A stretch of DNA of 27,236 nt, from assembly GCA_905250885.1 (NCBI GenBank), contig CAJNOQ010001961.1, positions 1 to 27,236 of the forward strand, given 5' to 3'. The notes under the pieces were generated by a model. It saw only the letters and a program-made list of their open reading frames with translations, was not told the origin of the DNA and searched no databases. This stretch comes from Didymodactylos carnosus (Eukaryota > Rotifera > Eurotatoria > Philodinida > Philodinidae). Positions 19,846-27,236 of this stretch are shown piece after piece (the stretch's first letter is position 1; every line of letters starts with the position of its first letter). A program made the position numbers and the translations under genes.

Positions 19846-22605
19846 CTAGCCATATAATTAATAATTATCAGAACTAAGAACAAGATGTATGAATTGTTTA
19901 TCTACTTACCGATACAATAATTACCACTTATACTGATCATATCAATAGCTGAATCCCATGATTGTTTCAGTAACTCCAATACTGCTTCAACACCTTTTGT
20001 AATCATATTCATACCCATTGCATCGCCTGTTGTTGCCACAAAGCGAATAAACAAATAGTGTGCTGATATTGTTTTTTTGATATTAGTCAATCTTGCATAA
20101 CTACTTGTACGATCAAACGTTAATTTTACTTGTTTAAAATTAATTTCTAACCATTTATACGCTTCATATGCTTCTCTGGCTGTTTTAAATTTTAACACTG
20201 GTCCACGAGTCATACCATCATTAAATACTGTTGTTTGTACACCACCGGACAATGTAACAACTTTACACCCACGATTTGTACTTGCTACTAATGCTCCTTC
20301 GGTTGTTGCCAATGGGATATAATATTCTTTATTATCAATCAATAATGGTCCGGCATAACCTACAGGAATTTGTACATAGCCAATAACGTTTTCACAACAT
20401 TGATTAATTACACGAGAATAATCGTAATGATCATAGGGTAAATCATTGATTGTAGATACATGTGATAATTCTGATAGTTTTTCATTTAAAAATAAACGTC
20501 TTAGAGAAACGGCACGATCAAAGGGTAAATATTTTTCTAAATTATGTGTTAATAATTCTCGCTGGTTGTTTGATTTGATTATTTGTAATAGTTCATTATC
20601 CGTGAGAGATTTATAGTCTTTTTTATCAACTGTTGGTGATAAACTATTTGACTGTTTGTCCTCAAAATGTGGTTTAATAGTTGTTGACACAGGACTATGT
20701 TGATAATTTAAAAGTGACGATTCTTTGTCATTTCCATTTTGTGAATATATCGGCAGATCTAAACATTTGATGAAAATATTTATGCATAATGTACGGATAT
20801 ATTCTACACTCGGTAAATTCAATATAGTATGTTCTAACATTACAAAAAAACGTATGTTACTCATTCACATACCTAGCTGTATGTGAATTTCGTATTAACA
20901 AGACAAAAAGTCTTGTACAAAAATATAGAAATCGTTTGTTTTTAACGTTTTTTTCTCTATCATAATTGTCAGAGCAAATCCAAAAGTGCTAGCTAGAAGA
21001 GTTTTCATTATGTATGCAAGTTCAATTAAAATTTGCCGATATGAGATATCTAGAAAAACAGTACTCTACGAAACCAAGTTCATGAGTGCAATTGAAAACT
21101 TTTTGACTTTATTTTGGCTGTTTGACGACACAACTCGTATGGAAGAAACTTTTTCAAACAAAATGAGACATCTTCGATCTCTCTGTGACATTCTTACATC
21201 AAAACTGCACTTATTTTACGACAGACTCCAAACGCAATTTTTGTTGTTTTCCTGTTGATTTCGCTAGTCTTGCAGGACTGGAATCGTTGGTAAAATAAAT
21301 ACAGATTTGAAGTAAGAATGTCGCGAAGAGATCGAAGATGTCTCATTTTGTCTGAAAAAAGTTTCTTCCACACAAGTAAGTTGTGTTCAAAAAGTTTTCA
21401 ATTTCTTGGTTGAACTTAGTTTCATAGAGTTCTGTTTTTCTAGACATCTCGTATCGGCAAATTTTAATTGAACTTACATACATACTGAGAACTCTTCTAG
21501 TTACTGGAGGCACTTTTTGGATTTATTCTGGTCATTATGATCGAGCAGAATATCGTTTCTATAATTTTTTACAGAACTTTAATGTGAAAGAAAAACATTG
21601 AAGATTAGATGCTTTTTTTAATATACTTTTTGAATATTGCTTGACGTCATTTTCTAACAATGAATGTTGTTTTCTTGATGTTGAATGTGTTAGATCATCC
21701 ACCGCATTATCAATAATTTTTTTTGCGAGATTTTTGTTAAAAAATGAATTGAATATCCATACATAACTATTGTAATTATATTCTCTTGTTGATATAACTA
21801 AACATGATAAACAAATAATTGTGGCAAATGTGAGAGCTAATGTTTCACATAAGGATAATGCAGAAATTTTTACACCAAATAAAGCTAAACCAATTATTTT
21901 AATTATTTTTATACGATGTAACACGCTATTCAGTTCATCACCATCCTGTGCAGGTTGTATGGGAATAATGGTAGTAGTAGTAGTAGTAGTATTCGAGTCA
22001 TCTACTTCTATTTTAACAAATAAATGTATAGAACACAATGCACAGGGAAATATAGCTACTTGTGAAAACCAACTTGTTAGTACGCAAACTGATGCTACAT
22101 CACTTAGAGTAATTATTGTTGGTAAATCAGTTAAACTTCCTAAACGTACAAGTACTAATGCAAATATATGATCAATGAATATATGTCGAAGCCAACGACG
22201 ATAAACATGATTTGATGAGGAATGTTCAGACGATGTTGGTAATGATAATAAACATGTTGCTAATGCTGAACATTGTGTAGCATTCCATAAAAATGAATTG
22301 ATTGATAATAGAATTATTAAATGAATAATCGCTGGTGAAAAAGAATTTGTAATATTTAAATTTGCTAGACGATCAGTATTTAATATTGATTTATAATAGA
22401 GAATATGAAAAAATGTCTCGGAACCAATACACGTACAAATAAAAGAGAGAAATAATGTTAGACATTTTGGATGAGATCTAATAGAATAGATTTGAAATAC
22501 TAAATAGGTTAAACTTATTAATACAATGGTATAGAATGTGGAGTCATAAAAACGTATGGGTGTTGAAACAATCGTAGAACCACTATAATCAATTTGGGAT
22601 GCCAT
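19265..22605 (-). CDS. HMGCR: 3-hydroxy-3-methylglutaryl-CoA reductase, three exons, 827 aa
   Basis: Exons on the minus strand: 22605-21627, 20833-19910, 19845-19265. Both introns split codons in phase 1. The enzyme reduces HMG-CoA with two NADPH to mevalonate, the committed step of isoprenoid and sterol synthesis, in the ER membrane. Residues 22-270 form a diverged sterol-sensing membrane domain, a last span lies at about 336-353, a short linker follows, and residues about 400-827 are catalytic. Catalytic residues are all present: Glu474 (CENVIGY), Lys636 (DKKP), Asp712 (ACGQD), His812 (LVKAH). DGMTRGP and GDAMGMNM are intact. Human HMGCR is 888 aa; the difference is the missing first membrane span and a shorter linker. 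The start ATG has good context (GAAATGG), but a splice-acceptor-like TTTTTATTTTGAG lies just before it. Confidence 0.96.
19846..19909 (-). other. HMGCR intron 2 (64 nt)
   Basis: GTAAGT donor and ATGGCTAG acceptor, joining NYCI to DKKP. Its very small size fits a compact invertebrate intron class and places the split within the catalytic DKKP motif. Confidence 0.9.
19910..20833 (-). CDS. HMGCR: HMGCR exon 2, last membrane span, linker and N-terminal catalytic part
   Basis: Starts after GTAATGTTAG and ends ATCG|GTAAGT in phase 1. It carries the last span ([16 protein letters not shown]), a linker of about 45 residues that is much shorter than the human one, then [28 protein letters not shown], the [15 protein letters not shown] block, DGMTRGP and GDAMGMNM (NADPH binding), ending at SGNYCI. 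Confidence 0.93.
20834..21626 (-). other. HMGCR intron 1 (793 nt)
   Basis: Donor GTATAT; acceptor TTTTTTTGTAATGTTAG. About three quarters of it is a 583-bp foldback element (20959-21541). The join [15 protein letters not shown] matches the region just before the last membrane span of animal HMGCRs, which supports these borders. Confidence 0.7.
20959..21541. mobile_element. 583-bp foldback element inside HMGCR intron 1
   Basis: The left arm (from 20959, ATCATAATTGTCAGAGCAAA) is complementary to the right arm (ending TTTATTCTGGTCATTATGAT at 21541) over about 250 bp, with a central spacer of about 60 bp. Strong blocks include TTCAATTAAAATTTGCCGAT, AAATGAGACATCTTCGATCT and GAAGAAACTTTTT. No transposase domain is recognised and no clear target duplication is seen. 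The left arm has an open frame of about 90 codons (20986-21258), and the right arm keeps the matching frame open for much of its length. Confidence 0.85.
21627..22605 (-). CDS. HMGCR: HMGCR exon 1, membrane (sterol-sensing) domain
   Basis: Codes residues 1-326. YLVF at 34-37 sits where vertebrate HMGCR has the Insig-binding YIYF of the second span, so the first span is absent from this model. The end of the sterol-sensing domain is recognisable ([15 protein letters not shown]). Lys47 and Lys233 (HRIKII) align with the human ubiquitination sites Lys89 and Lys248. A poly-Thr run (206-212, GTAGTA microsatellite on the plus strand) lies in the loop after the domain. I ended the exon at AAAA|GTATAT because the later donor at 21572 would create a stop with exon 2. 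Confidence 0.85.
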
Positions 22606-23048
22606 TTCTCAAAATAAAAACAAAAATATTTAACAATCATGATCTCCACCAATACGGTCTCATATCCCGGACAGGATACATATCCTAAGAGAAATATTTT
22701 GTATATCTCAATGAGCATATACTCTAGAGGTCGCTCAGAATATCGGTCGTAAGACTGTATTGACTATAATATTTGTATCTAAACCTTTCGAAAAGAGAAA
22801 AATATCTAGGACGAGTCATTTTATCAAAGAAAGGCTGAGTTGCATCATCCTCTTCCAGTACTAATTTGAATTTAATGACAAATTGTGACCACAAATAGTT
22901 TTGTTTTTTTGCTTATTTCTCCGGAAGGAACGCTTTCGTGTCTTAGATGCCACAAATGATTTTGAAGAATTTAGTGAAAATCATTTGAAATTGCTCGCGG
23001 CTTTTCTCCTTTGATAAAATTTCAATAAACAACTATAGTATACTATTT
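22606..23048. other. Region upstream of HMGCR
   Basis: Presumed 5' UTR and promoter of HMGCR (minus). I found no canonical sterol regulatory element and no exon encoding a first membrane span. A polypyrimidine tract ending GAG immediately before the HMGCR ATG leaves open a 5' exon or a trans-splice acceptor. Confidence 0.35.
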
Positions 23049-23345
23049 TTGTCAAGTATTCTAAAAAGAAATTTATCCACATTAAATAAAACGTTCAACA
23101 TTCAACAAGCGTCAGATTTTCAAAAATGTGTGAGAGAAAAAGAAAAATTTTTTCATAAAAAGTATCAGGATAACGACATAAATGAAAGTCGAGAAAATAC
23201 TGCTAGGGATTCTTCTTCTATTACTAGCAGTAGTTCTATTTTACACAGCACAAAAAAACCGACGGTTAAGCGACCAGCTAACCAGAACGACATGGATATC
23301 AACTTAGCGTATGTTACCCATCAAATGTATGTGTATTGTTTATAA
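23049..23345 (+). CDS. Possible small hypothetical ORF
   Basis: A frame of 98 codons with hydrophilic, Lys/Ser/Asn-rich protein (NKTFNIQQASDFQKCVREK; a TSSSSILHS low-complexity patch; KKPTVKRPANQNDMD). It has no recognised domain. The ORF call starts at a TTG, so the true start is uncertain. It ends at TAA 23343-23345, just before a strong donor-like GTAAGTC at 23360. It could be an exon of an unrecognised gene, a relic, or chance. Confidence 0.25.
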   Translation: MSSILKRNLSTLNKTFNIQQASDFQKCVREKEKFFHKKYQDNDINESRENTARDSSSITSSSSILHSTKKPTVKRPANQNDMDINLAYVTHQMYVYCL

Positions 23346-23399
23346 TCACACAATAAAGGGTAAGTCAGAATTACTAAAACGTTTTAGTAGTCCCCAGGG

Positions 23400-23862
23400 T
23401 TAGTTGGTTGCCAGCTAATGTAATGTCAAGAGTCGACATGCGCCGGTTATTTTATCAGGACTTTCGGAAGTAGTAGTTTTAAAAATTGGAGAAACTTTTT
23501 AAAATTTTTTCTAGTCGGTAGTTTTGTGCACAAATGTTTGCTCTACCAAAAAGACGTTGCAGACTTTCTCACGCTGGTTCGTCGATGAGATACAAACTTT
23601 TTACTTGAAAAACGGACTGGTTATTAACCGACCGGTTATAACCAGTCCTATTTTAAAGAAAAAGATTCATATCTCATCGACGAACCAGCGTGAGAAAGGC
23701 TGCGACGTCTTTTTGGTAGAGCAAACATTTGTGCACAAAACTACCGACTAGAAAAAATTTTAAAAAGTTTCTCCAATTTTTAAAACTACTACTCCCGAAA
23801 GTCCTGATAAAATAACCGACGCATGTCGACTCTTGACATTACATTAGCTGACAACAAACTAA
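23400..23862. mobile_element. 463-bp foldback element with tight arms
   Basis: The left end TTAGTTGGTTGCCAGCTAAT pairs with the right end ATTAGCTGACAACAAACTAA. Inside, long near-exact complementary blocks follow, including AATGTCAAGAGTCGACATG, TTTTGTGCACAAATGTTTGC and GACGAACCAGCGTGAGAAAG. Arm divergence is only a few percent near the middle. The centre holds its own palindrome, GGACTGGTTAT...ATAACCAGTCC. No transposase is encoded. A frame of about 75 codons runs across the centre. Confidence 0.9.
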
Positions 23863-23919
23863 TGGAGAGCAGTAGAATGAGTACTCAGCAGTTCGAAAAT
23901 CGTTAGAAACGTCACAAAA

Positions 23920-24262
23920 AACGCGTTTTTTTCGAACGCGTTAACGAACGATTGCTAGAAGAGCCGTTTAAACGCGTTTTTTGTCGTTCAAAACGTTAGA
24001 ATAGCGCATTCTTCGACAACGCGTTTGTTAACGATCGTTGAATTAATCATTTTCTGATGTTTTTGTAAACGCGTTTTCTAACGACGTTAAAATGATATAA
24101 CTTCGAATTTTTTCTTTTTGTAAAAGCAAAAAGAAAAAGTAAACGTTAAAATGCATTTTTACATAAAATGTTTCAGCGATCATTTTAATGTCGTTAGAAA
24201 ACGATTTCAACAAAACGCCAGAAAACGGTTAATTCAACGATCATTAACAAACGCTAAGAACG
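23920..24262. mobile_element. AACGCGTT-rich foldback
   Basis: The arms at about 23993-24096 and 24179-24262 are inverted copies: TTGTTAACGATCGTTGAATT is matched by AATTCAACGATCATTAACAA, and TTTTCTAACGACGTTAAAAT by ATTTTAATGTCGTTAGAAAA. The loop contains a Lys-codon-like CTTTTTGTAAAAGCAAAAAG hairpin. Five ACGCGTT copies lie in the left side and its leader, while in the right arm the CpG sites are mostly mutated. The shared motif links it to the element at 1787-2800. Confidence 0.65.
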
Positions 24263-24309
24263 AGAAGAGAATACAGAAGAAAAAAACAAAAAACACCACA
24301 GCTATATGG

Positions 24310-25690
24310 ATAGGTGAGCGCGTAATGCTTGTGAAAGAAGTAATTGATTGACAAGATACGACAGTATGTAGTAGGAAATTCCAGTCAACAGTGATACGGT
24401 AGAAAAAAGAAAAAGCTACATGTTCTTTCGATACGGTCGGTGTCTCAACCTGCATACTATTCAAACGGTCTGATCTTTTGGCTGATAATGGTTTTCATAA
24501 AAGGAGGATCAAACACCGAGAGAGGTGAGAGAGAATTTTTAACCTTAAAAAAACGTAATAACCGAAAATATTTCCTCTGTGTGGATAAATCTGGCAGCTT
24601 TAGTTTGCTGGTCAAAGAGGTTACCGAACCATCAAATTTTTTATAGATAATACAAGCGGCTAATTTAGTAATTTGATCTAAATCTTCTTTATACCATTTA
24701 CTATCGTAAACTGTACTAGCGTAATCTACACTACTCAAAATACATGCTTTAAAAATGGTTTAATGGATCCTTTATCGGAATGTTCTAAACATTGCACCTA
24801 ATCGTCTTCTACATTCGAGGATTACGTCTTTAACGTGTTCACCCCACGGCAGATTAGGCGTTAATTTTACTCCTAAAAGTATTAATGATTTTTCCCGTTT
24901 TATGATCGAGTTATTAATGGAAAAACTCAGATAATCCGCTACAGATTGGTTGCGATTTGTGAAGTAAATCCACGCCCATTTAGAATATTTTAGACGCAGT
25001 TGGCAGCACTACTCGATTCTATCGATGAAAGTCTGGCACTCAATTACCGAGCCTACGACATTCGTAGGACATAATAGCGAGAAGTCGTCAGCGAACAGAA
25101 CGGATACAGATGGTACCGAAGACACCATTGGTAGATCGTTTATAAAAATCAAGAACAGCAGAGGCTTCAAATTGGAGCCCTGAGGAACTCCATAGGACAC
25201 TCCTATCACTCTTGAAAACCAGAAGCCTATCCGAACTCTTTGATGACGATCTGTTAAATAGCTCTCAAACCATTTATATGGAGCTCCTTTTACGCCCAAC
25301 GAAGATAATTTCGAGAGCAGTATCTGATGAGGCATCCGATCGAAAGCTTTTTCAAAATCAAACAGAATCATAATGAAATCGGTTCCTATATCAAGACTTG
25401 TGAAGATATCTTATGTCAAGGAAAGAAGAGTGTCCATCAGGGAACTATTTTCGCGAAATCCAAACTGATATTTAGAAAAAAATTTGTGTTTATTCAAATA
25501 CGGGAGAAGCTGATCGTATATGGAGCGTTCGAGAATTTTGCCAATTATAGACAATAAGAATACAGGACGGTACTTCTCAACTAATCCTTTTGGACCCTTT
25601 TTGTGAACTGGAATAATATTAGCAGTATTCCACAGAATGGATGACTGCCTTTGGATATAGGTGAGCACGCTCTACAAGCTGACTATATCG
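24310..25690 (-). pseudogene. Non-LTR retrotransposon (LINE) reverse transcriptase pseudogene, 5'-truncated
   Basis: Read from 25690 down, the protein shows reverse transcriptase motifs in order: KYRPVFLLSIIGKILERSI, QFGFRENSS, FDFEKAFDRMPHQILLSKL (motif A), GVPQGSNLKPLLFLIFINDL (motif B) and LFADDFSLL (catalytic FADD). A thumb/C-terminal region follows (SLILLGVKLTPNLPWGEHV; SSVDYASTVYDSKWYKED), and after a frameshift near 24450 the typical end SFFYRITVDWNFLLHTVV. One frame carries the whole RT from 25668 to 24457 with only four internal stops (TGA about 25411-25413, TAG 25009-25011, and two TAA near 24760-24780). No endonuclease domain is found upstream. The clade (Jockey/CR1-like) is a guess. 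Confidence 0.88.
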
Positions 25691-25699
25691 GACTTTGAT

Positions 25700-26170
25700 C
25701 ATTTAAAAGTGTAAACTGGACCTGTGGAATGGCTTCACTGGTCCATGTCAGTTTTTAGCGTAAATAAATAATAATATACACATGTATACATAATAATAAG
25801 AATGATTGATACATTTGGTTGGGACCGGATGAATAAGCCATTTCGGCTGTCGAACCGATCGGGCACTCTTTGCTCGTTCAATACAAAGAATCCAACCGAA
25901 TACAAACCAGATTTTATTTCGTGTTTGTTTTGAGTATAACTTGCATATTTACAATTACTAATCGAAATTAATAGGTCATGAAACTTATCATGCGTGTCTT
26001 ACCAACAATCATCCCCTCTTTATGTTTTGCTTAAAAGTTTCTGGAATATGCGGAAAATGTATTCAAGGTAATATTTGATTTACTTGCGCAGAATGCCAAG
26101 AACGATGGAAAAAGCGAAACGCCGTGGACAGATAGCCATATTCTTCAAAAAATGTGACATTGGTAGAGTT
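25700..26170. other. Intergenic, nothing recognised
   Basis: AT-rich with a TATACACATGTATACAT palindrome at about 25774. A plus-strand frame (26075-26317) runs into the inverted-repeat arm and has no recognisable domain. Confidence 0.3.
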
Positions 26171-27126
26171 CTACAGGCCGATCAATTTATTTTGAAACGA
26201 TTTGCATGCAGTTTCTCTTTACAAATCGTTTCAGAAAAAAAGTTCCTTACTATACCAAACGATAGACAATTTAATTCTCTACAAGATTATATATTCGTCT
26301 TTAAGACTCATCTTTGATGTTTGGCACAGTAAGTCTAACAGAAAAAGCTCCAAATTTTTTAACTTCACGACCCAGTTTTAAAGTGCAAACTGCACTCTTT
26401 TTTTAATTGCTTATAAGGAGTACAAAAAGATTTGAAATAATTTTATTACAGTCAAATGGTCAAGAATCCCATGCTTTACAAAAACATTTACTTGAAGGAA
26501 ACTTATTTCAATTGGTAGTGGCTTTAATACATAAACTTCCAAGTTCATCGAAGTTTCTAGCACTAAAAGGAAGTTTTGAAAAAATAAAATCCAAAGTTCA
26601 AATCACTAGTTATAGACCAAAAAATGCAGAATTCCGCGCTCTATTAGACTGTGTAACTTACAAATAAATGTGCCACTTTTTTTACCTGAAAAACTAGACA
26701 ATACTGGTTGTCGCTAACGCGTAAGCGTAACGTAAGATGTCCGAAAAATAGGAGAAAATGACCTTTCTTAAAGACTCTTTTTCGCTCTGAGTTCATCTAA
26801 AAACTCATTGTTTGTCATTAAAAAGACATCATATTGTAGAAAATTTCTTGCTGAATTTTTCGGTATACCTTGTTTTGTTGAACAAATGATTTTTAGCGAG
26901 GTTCTGCGCAAAAAATCGATTTCTTGAAGGTAAACTTGAGAAGTTTAGAGCTTTTCCTATTAGACTTACTGTACCAAACATCAAAGATGAGTCTTAAAGA
27001 CGAATATATAATCTTGTAGAGAATTAAATTGTCTATCGTTTGGTATAGTAAGGAACTTTTTTTCTGAAACGATTTGTGAAGAAAAACTGCATGCAAATCG
27101 TTTCAAAATAATTGATCGGCCTGTAG
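26171..27126. mobile_element. Spaced inverted repeat, about 956 bp
   Basis: A left arm of about 190 bp starting CTACAGGCCGATCAATT is repeated inverted at about 26942-27126, ending AATTGATCGGCCTGTAG, with roughly 95% match by eye. Shared blocks include GAAACGATTTGCATGCAGTT, CCTTACTATACCAAACGATA and CTTTAAGACTCATCTTTGAT. The interior of about 580 bp is unique and contains an ORF preceded by an acceptor-like site. The structure resembles a large-TIR element or an inverted duplication. No transposase is recognised. Confidence 0.75.
26452..26667 (+). CDS. Possible exon of unknown gene between inverted arms
   Basis: A clean acceptor (AATTTTATTACAG) is followed by a frame of about 70 codons: SNGQESHALQKHLLEGNLFQ, LVVALIHKLPSSSKFLALKG, then SFEKIKSKVQITSYRPKN and a TAA. 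Composition is balanced and protein-like, unlike the AT-rich surroundings. I do not recognise the family. It could be the 3' exon of a gene carried by the element, a relic, or chance. Confidence 0.3.
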   Translation, partial: SNGQESHALQKHLLEGNLFQLVVALIHKLPSSSKFLALKGSFEKIKSKVQITSYRPKNAEFRALLDCVTYK

Positions 27127-27236
27127 TATTATATGGTATAATTTATTGTTATGATCCTTGGGAATAGACCGTAAACTTTAACAGGGTAGGAAAACACAAT
27201 AGCTTGTCATTATGTCCTAACTCCTATTTAATCTCA

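Noticed and set aside
21560..21573. Donor TTCT|GTAAAA near the end of the HMGCR exon 1 frame
   Set aside because: Joining it to exon 2 at 20833 makes a TAA codon. The donor at 21626 gives Lys and a good match to the region before the last membrane span.
21821..22171. Plus-strand 116-codon frame
   Set aside because: Antisense shadow of HMGCR exon 1. Its poly-Val run is the reverse of the Thr repeat.
22518..22718. Minus-strand frame overlapping the HMGCR start as a first-membrane-span exon
   Set aside because: It is in a different frame from the MASQ start, has no donor in a suitable position and does not resemble the first span of HMGCR.
1..27236. CRISPR array, tRNA, rRNA or telomeric repeats
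   Set aside because: No regularly spaced direct repeats, no cloverleaf-like boxes and no TGTGGG-type arrays were seen on reading. A tRNA scan was not run.

Overview
The window is AT-rich animal nuclear DNA. It holds two intron-split protein genes in convergent (tail-to-tail) arrangement, set among many degenerate transposons and inverted repeats. The animal origin is supported by a spatacsin gene (SPG11), a sterol-sensing-domain HMG-CoA reductase (HMGCR), GT-AG introns as short as 64 nt, and relics of piggyBac, hAT and non-LTR elements. A small, AT-rich invertebrate genome such as a bdelloid rotifer (Rotaria type) would fit, but this is inferred from gene style and not from a diagnostic marker. 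I saw no rRNA, tRNA or CRISPR array.

Layout. Positions 1-8700 contain no intact gene that I recognise. The region holds a 680-bp foldback (417-1096), a 1-kb element rich in AACGCGTT motifs (about 1787-2800), a 280-bp inverted repeat (2888-3168), diverged direct repeats (3281-3703), a perfect 87-bp palindrome (5172-5258), a short relic resembling bacterial-type asparagine synthase (5368-5448), and a piggyBac transposase pseudogene (6255-7445, minus) split by a MITE-like insert. Positions 8700-17231 (plus) carry seven exons of a spatacsin-like gene. They join in frame to 1,972 residues from the first ATG in the first exon. The last intron is interrupted by a 416-bp hAT copy with an 8-bp target duplication. 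Positions 17232-19264 are AT-rich intergenic DNA.

Positions 19265-22605 (minus) carry three exons of HMGCR, giving 827 aa. Its first intron is mostly filled by a 583-bp foldback. Positions 22606-27236 are again accessory: a possible small ORF, a 463-bp foldback, an AACGCGTT-rich foldback, a non-LTR reverse transcriptase pseudogene (minus), and a 956-bp inverted-repeat structure whose interior holds an unrecognised ORF.

Function. HMGCR makes mevalonate in the ER membrane. Spatacsin, in known animals, works with spastizin and AP-5 in lysosome reformation. Nothing suggests the two genes are functionally linked. The most notable points are: an HMGCR that begins at the second membrane span and has Thr at the AMPK-site position; a spatacsin model without the usual N-terminal region; and an unusually dense set of foldback elements, two of which lie next to or inside the genes.
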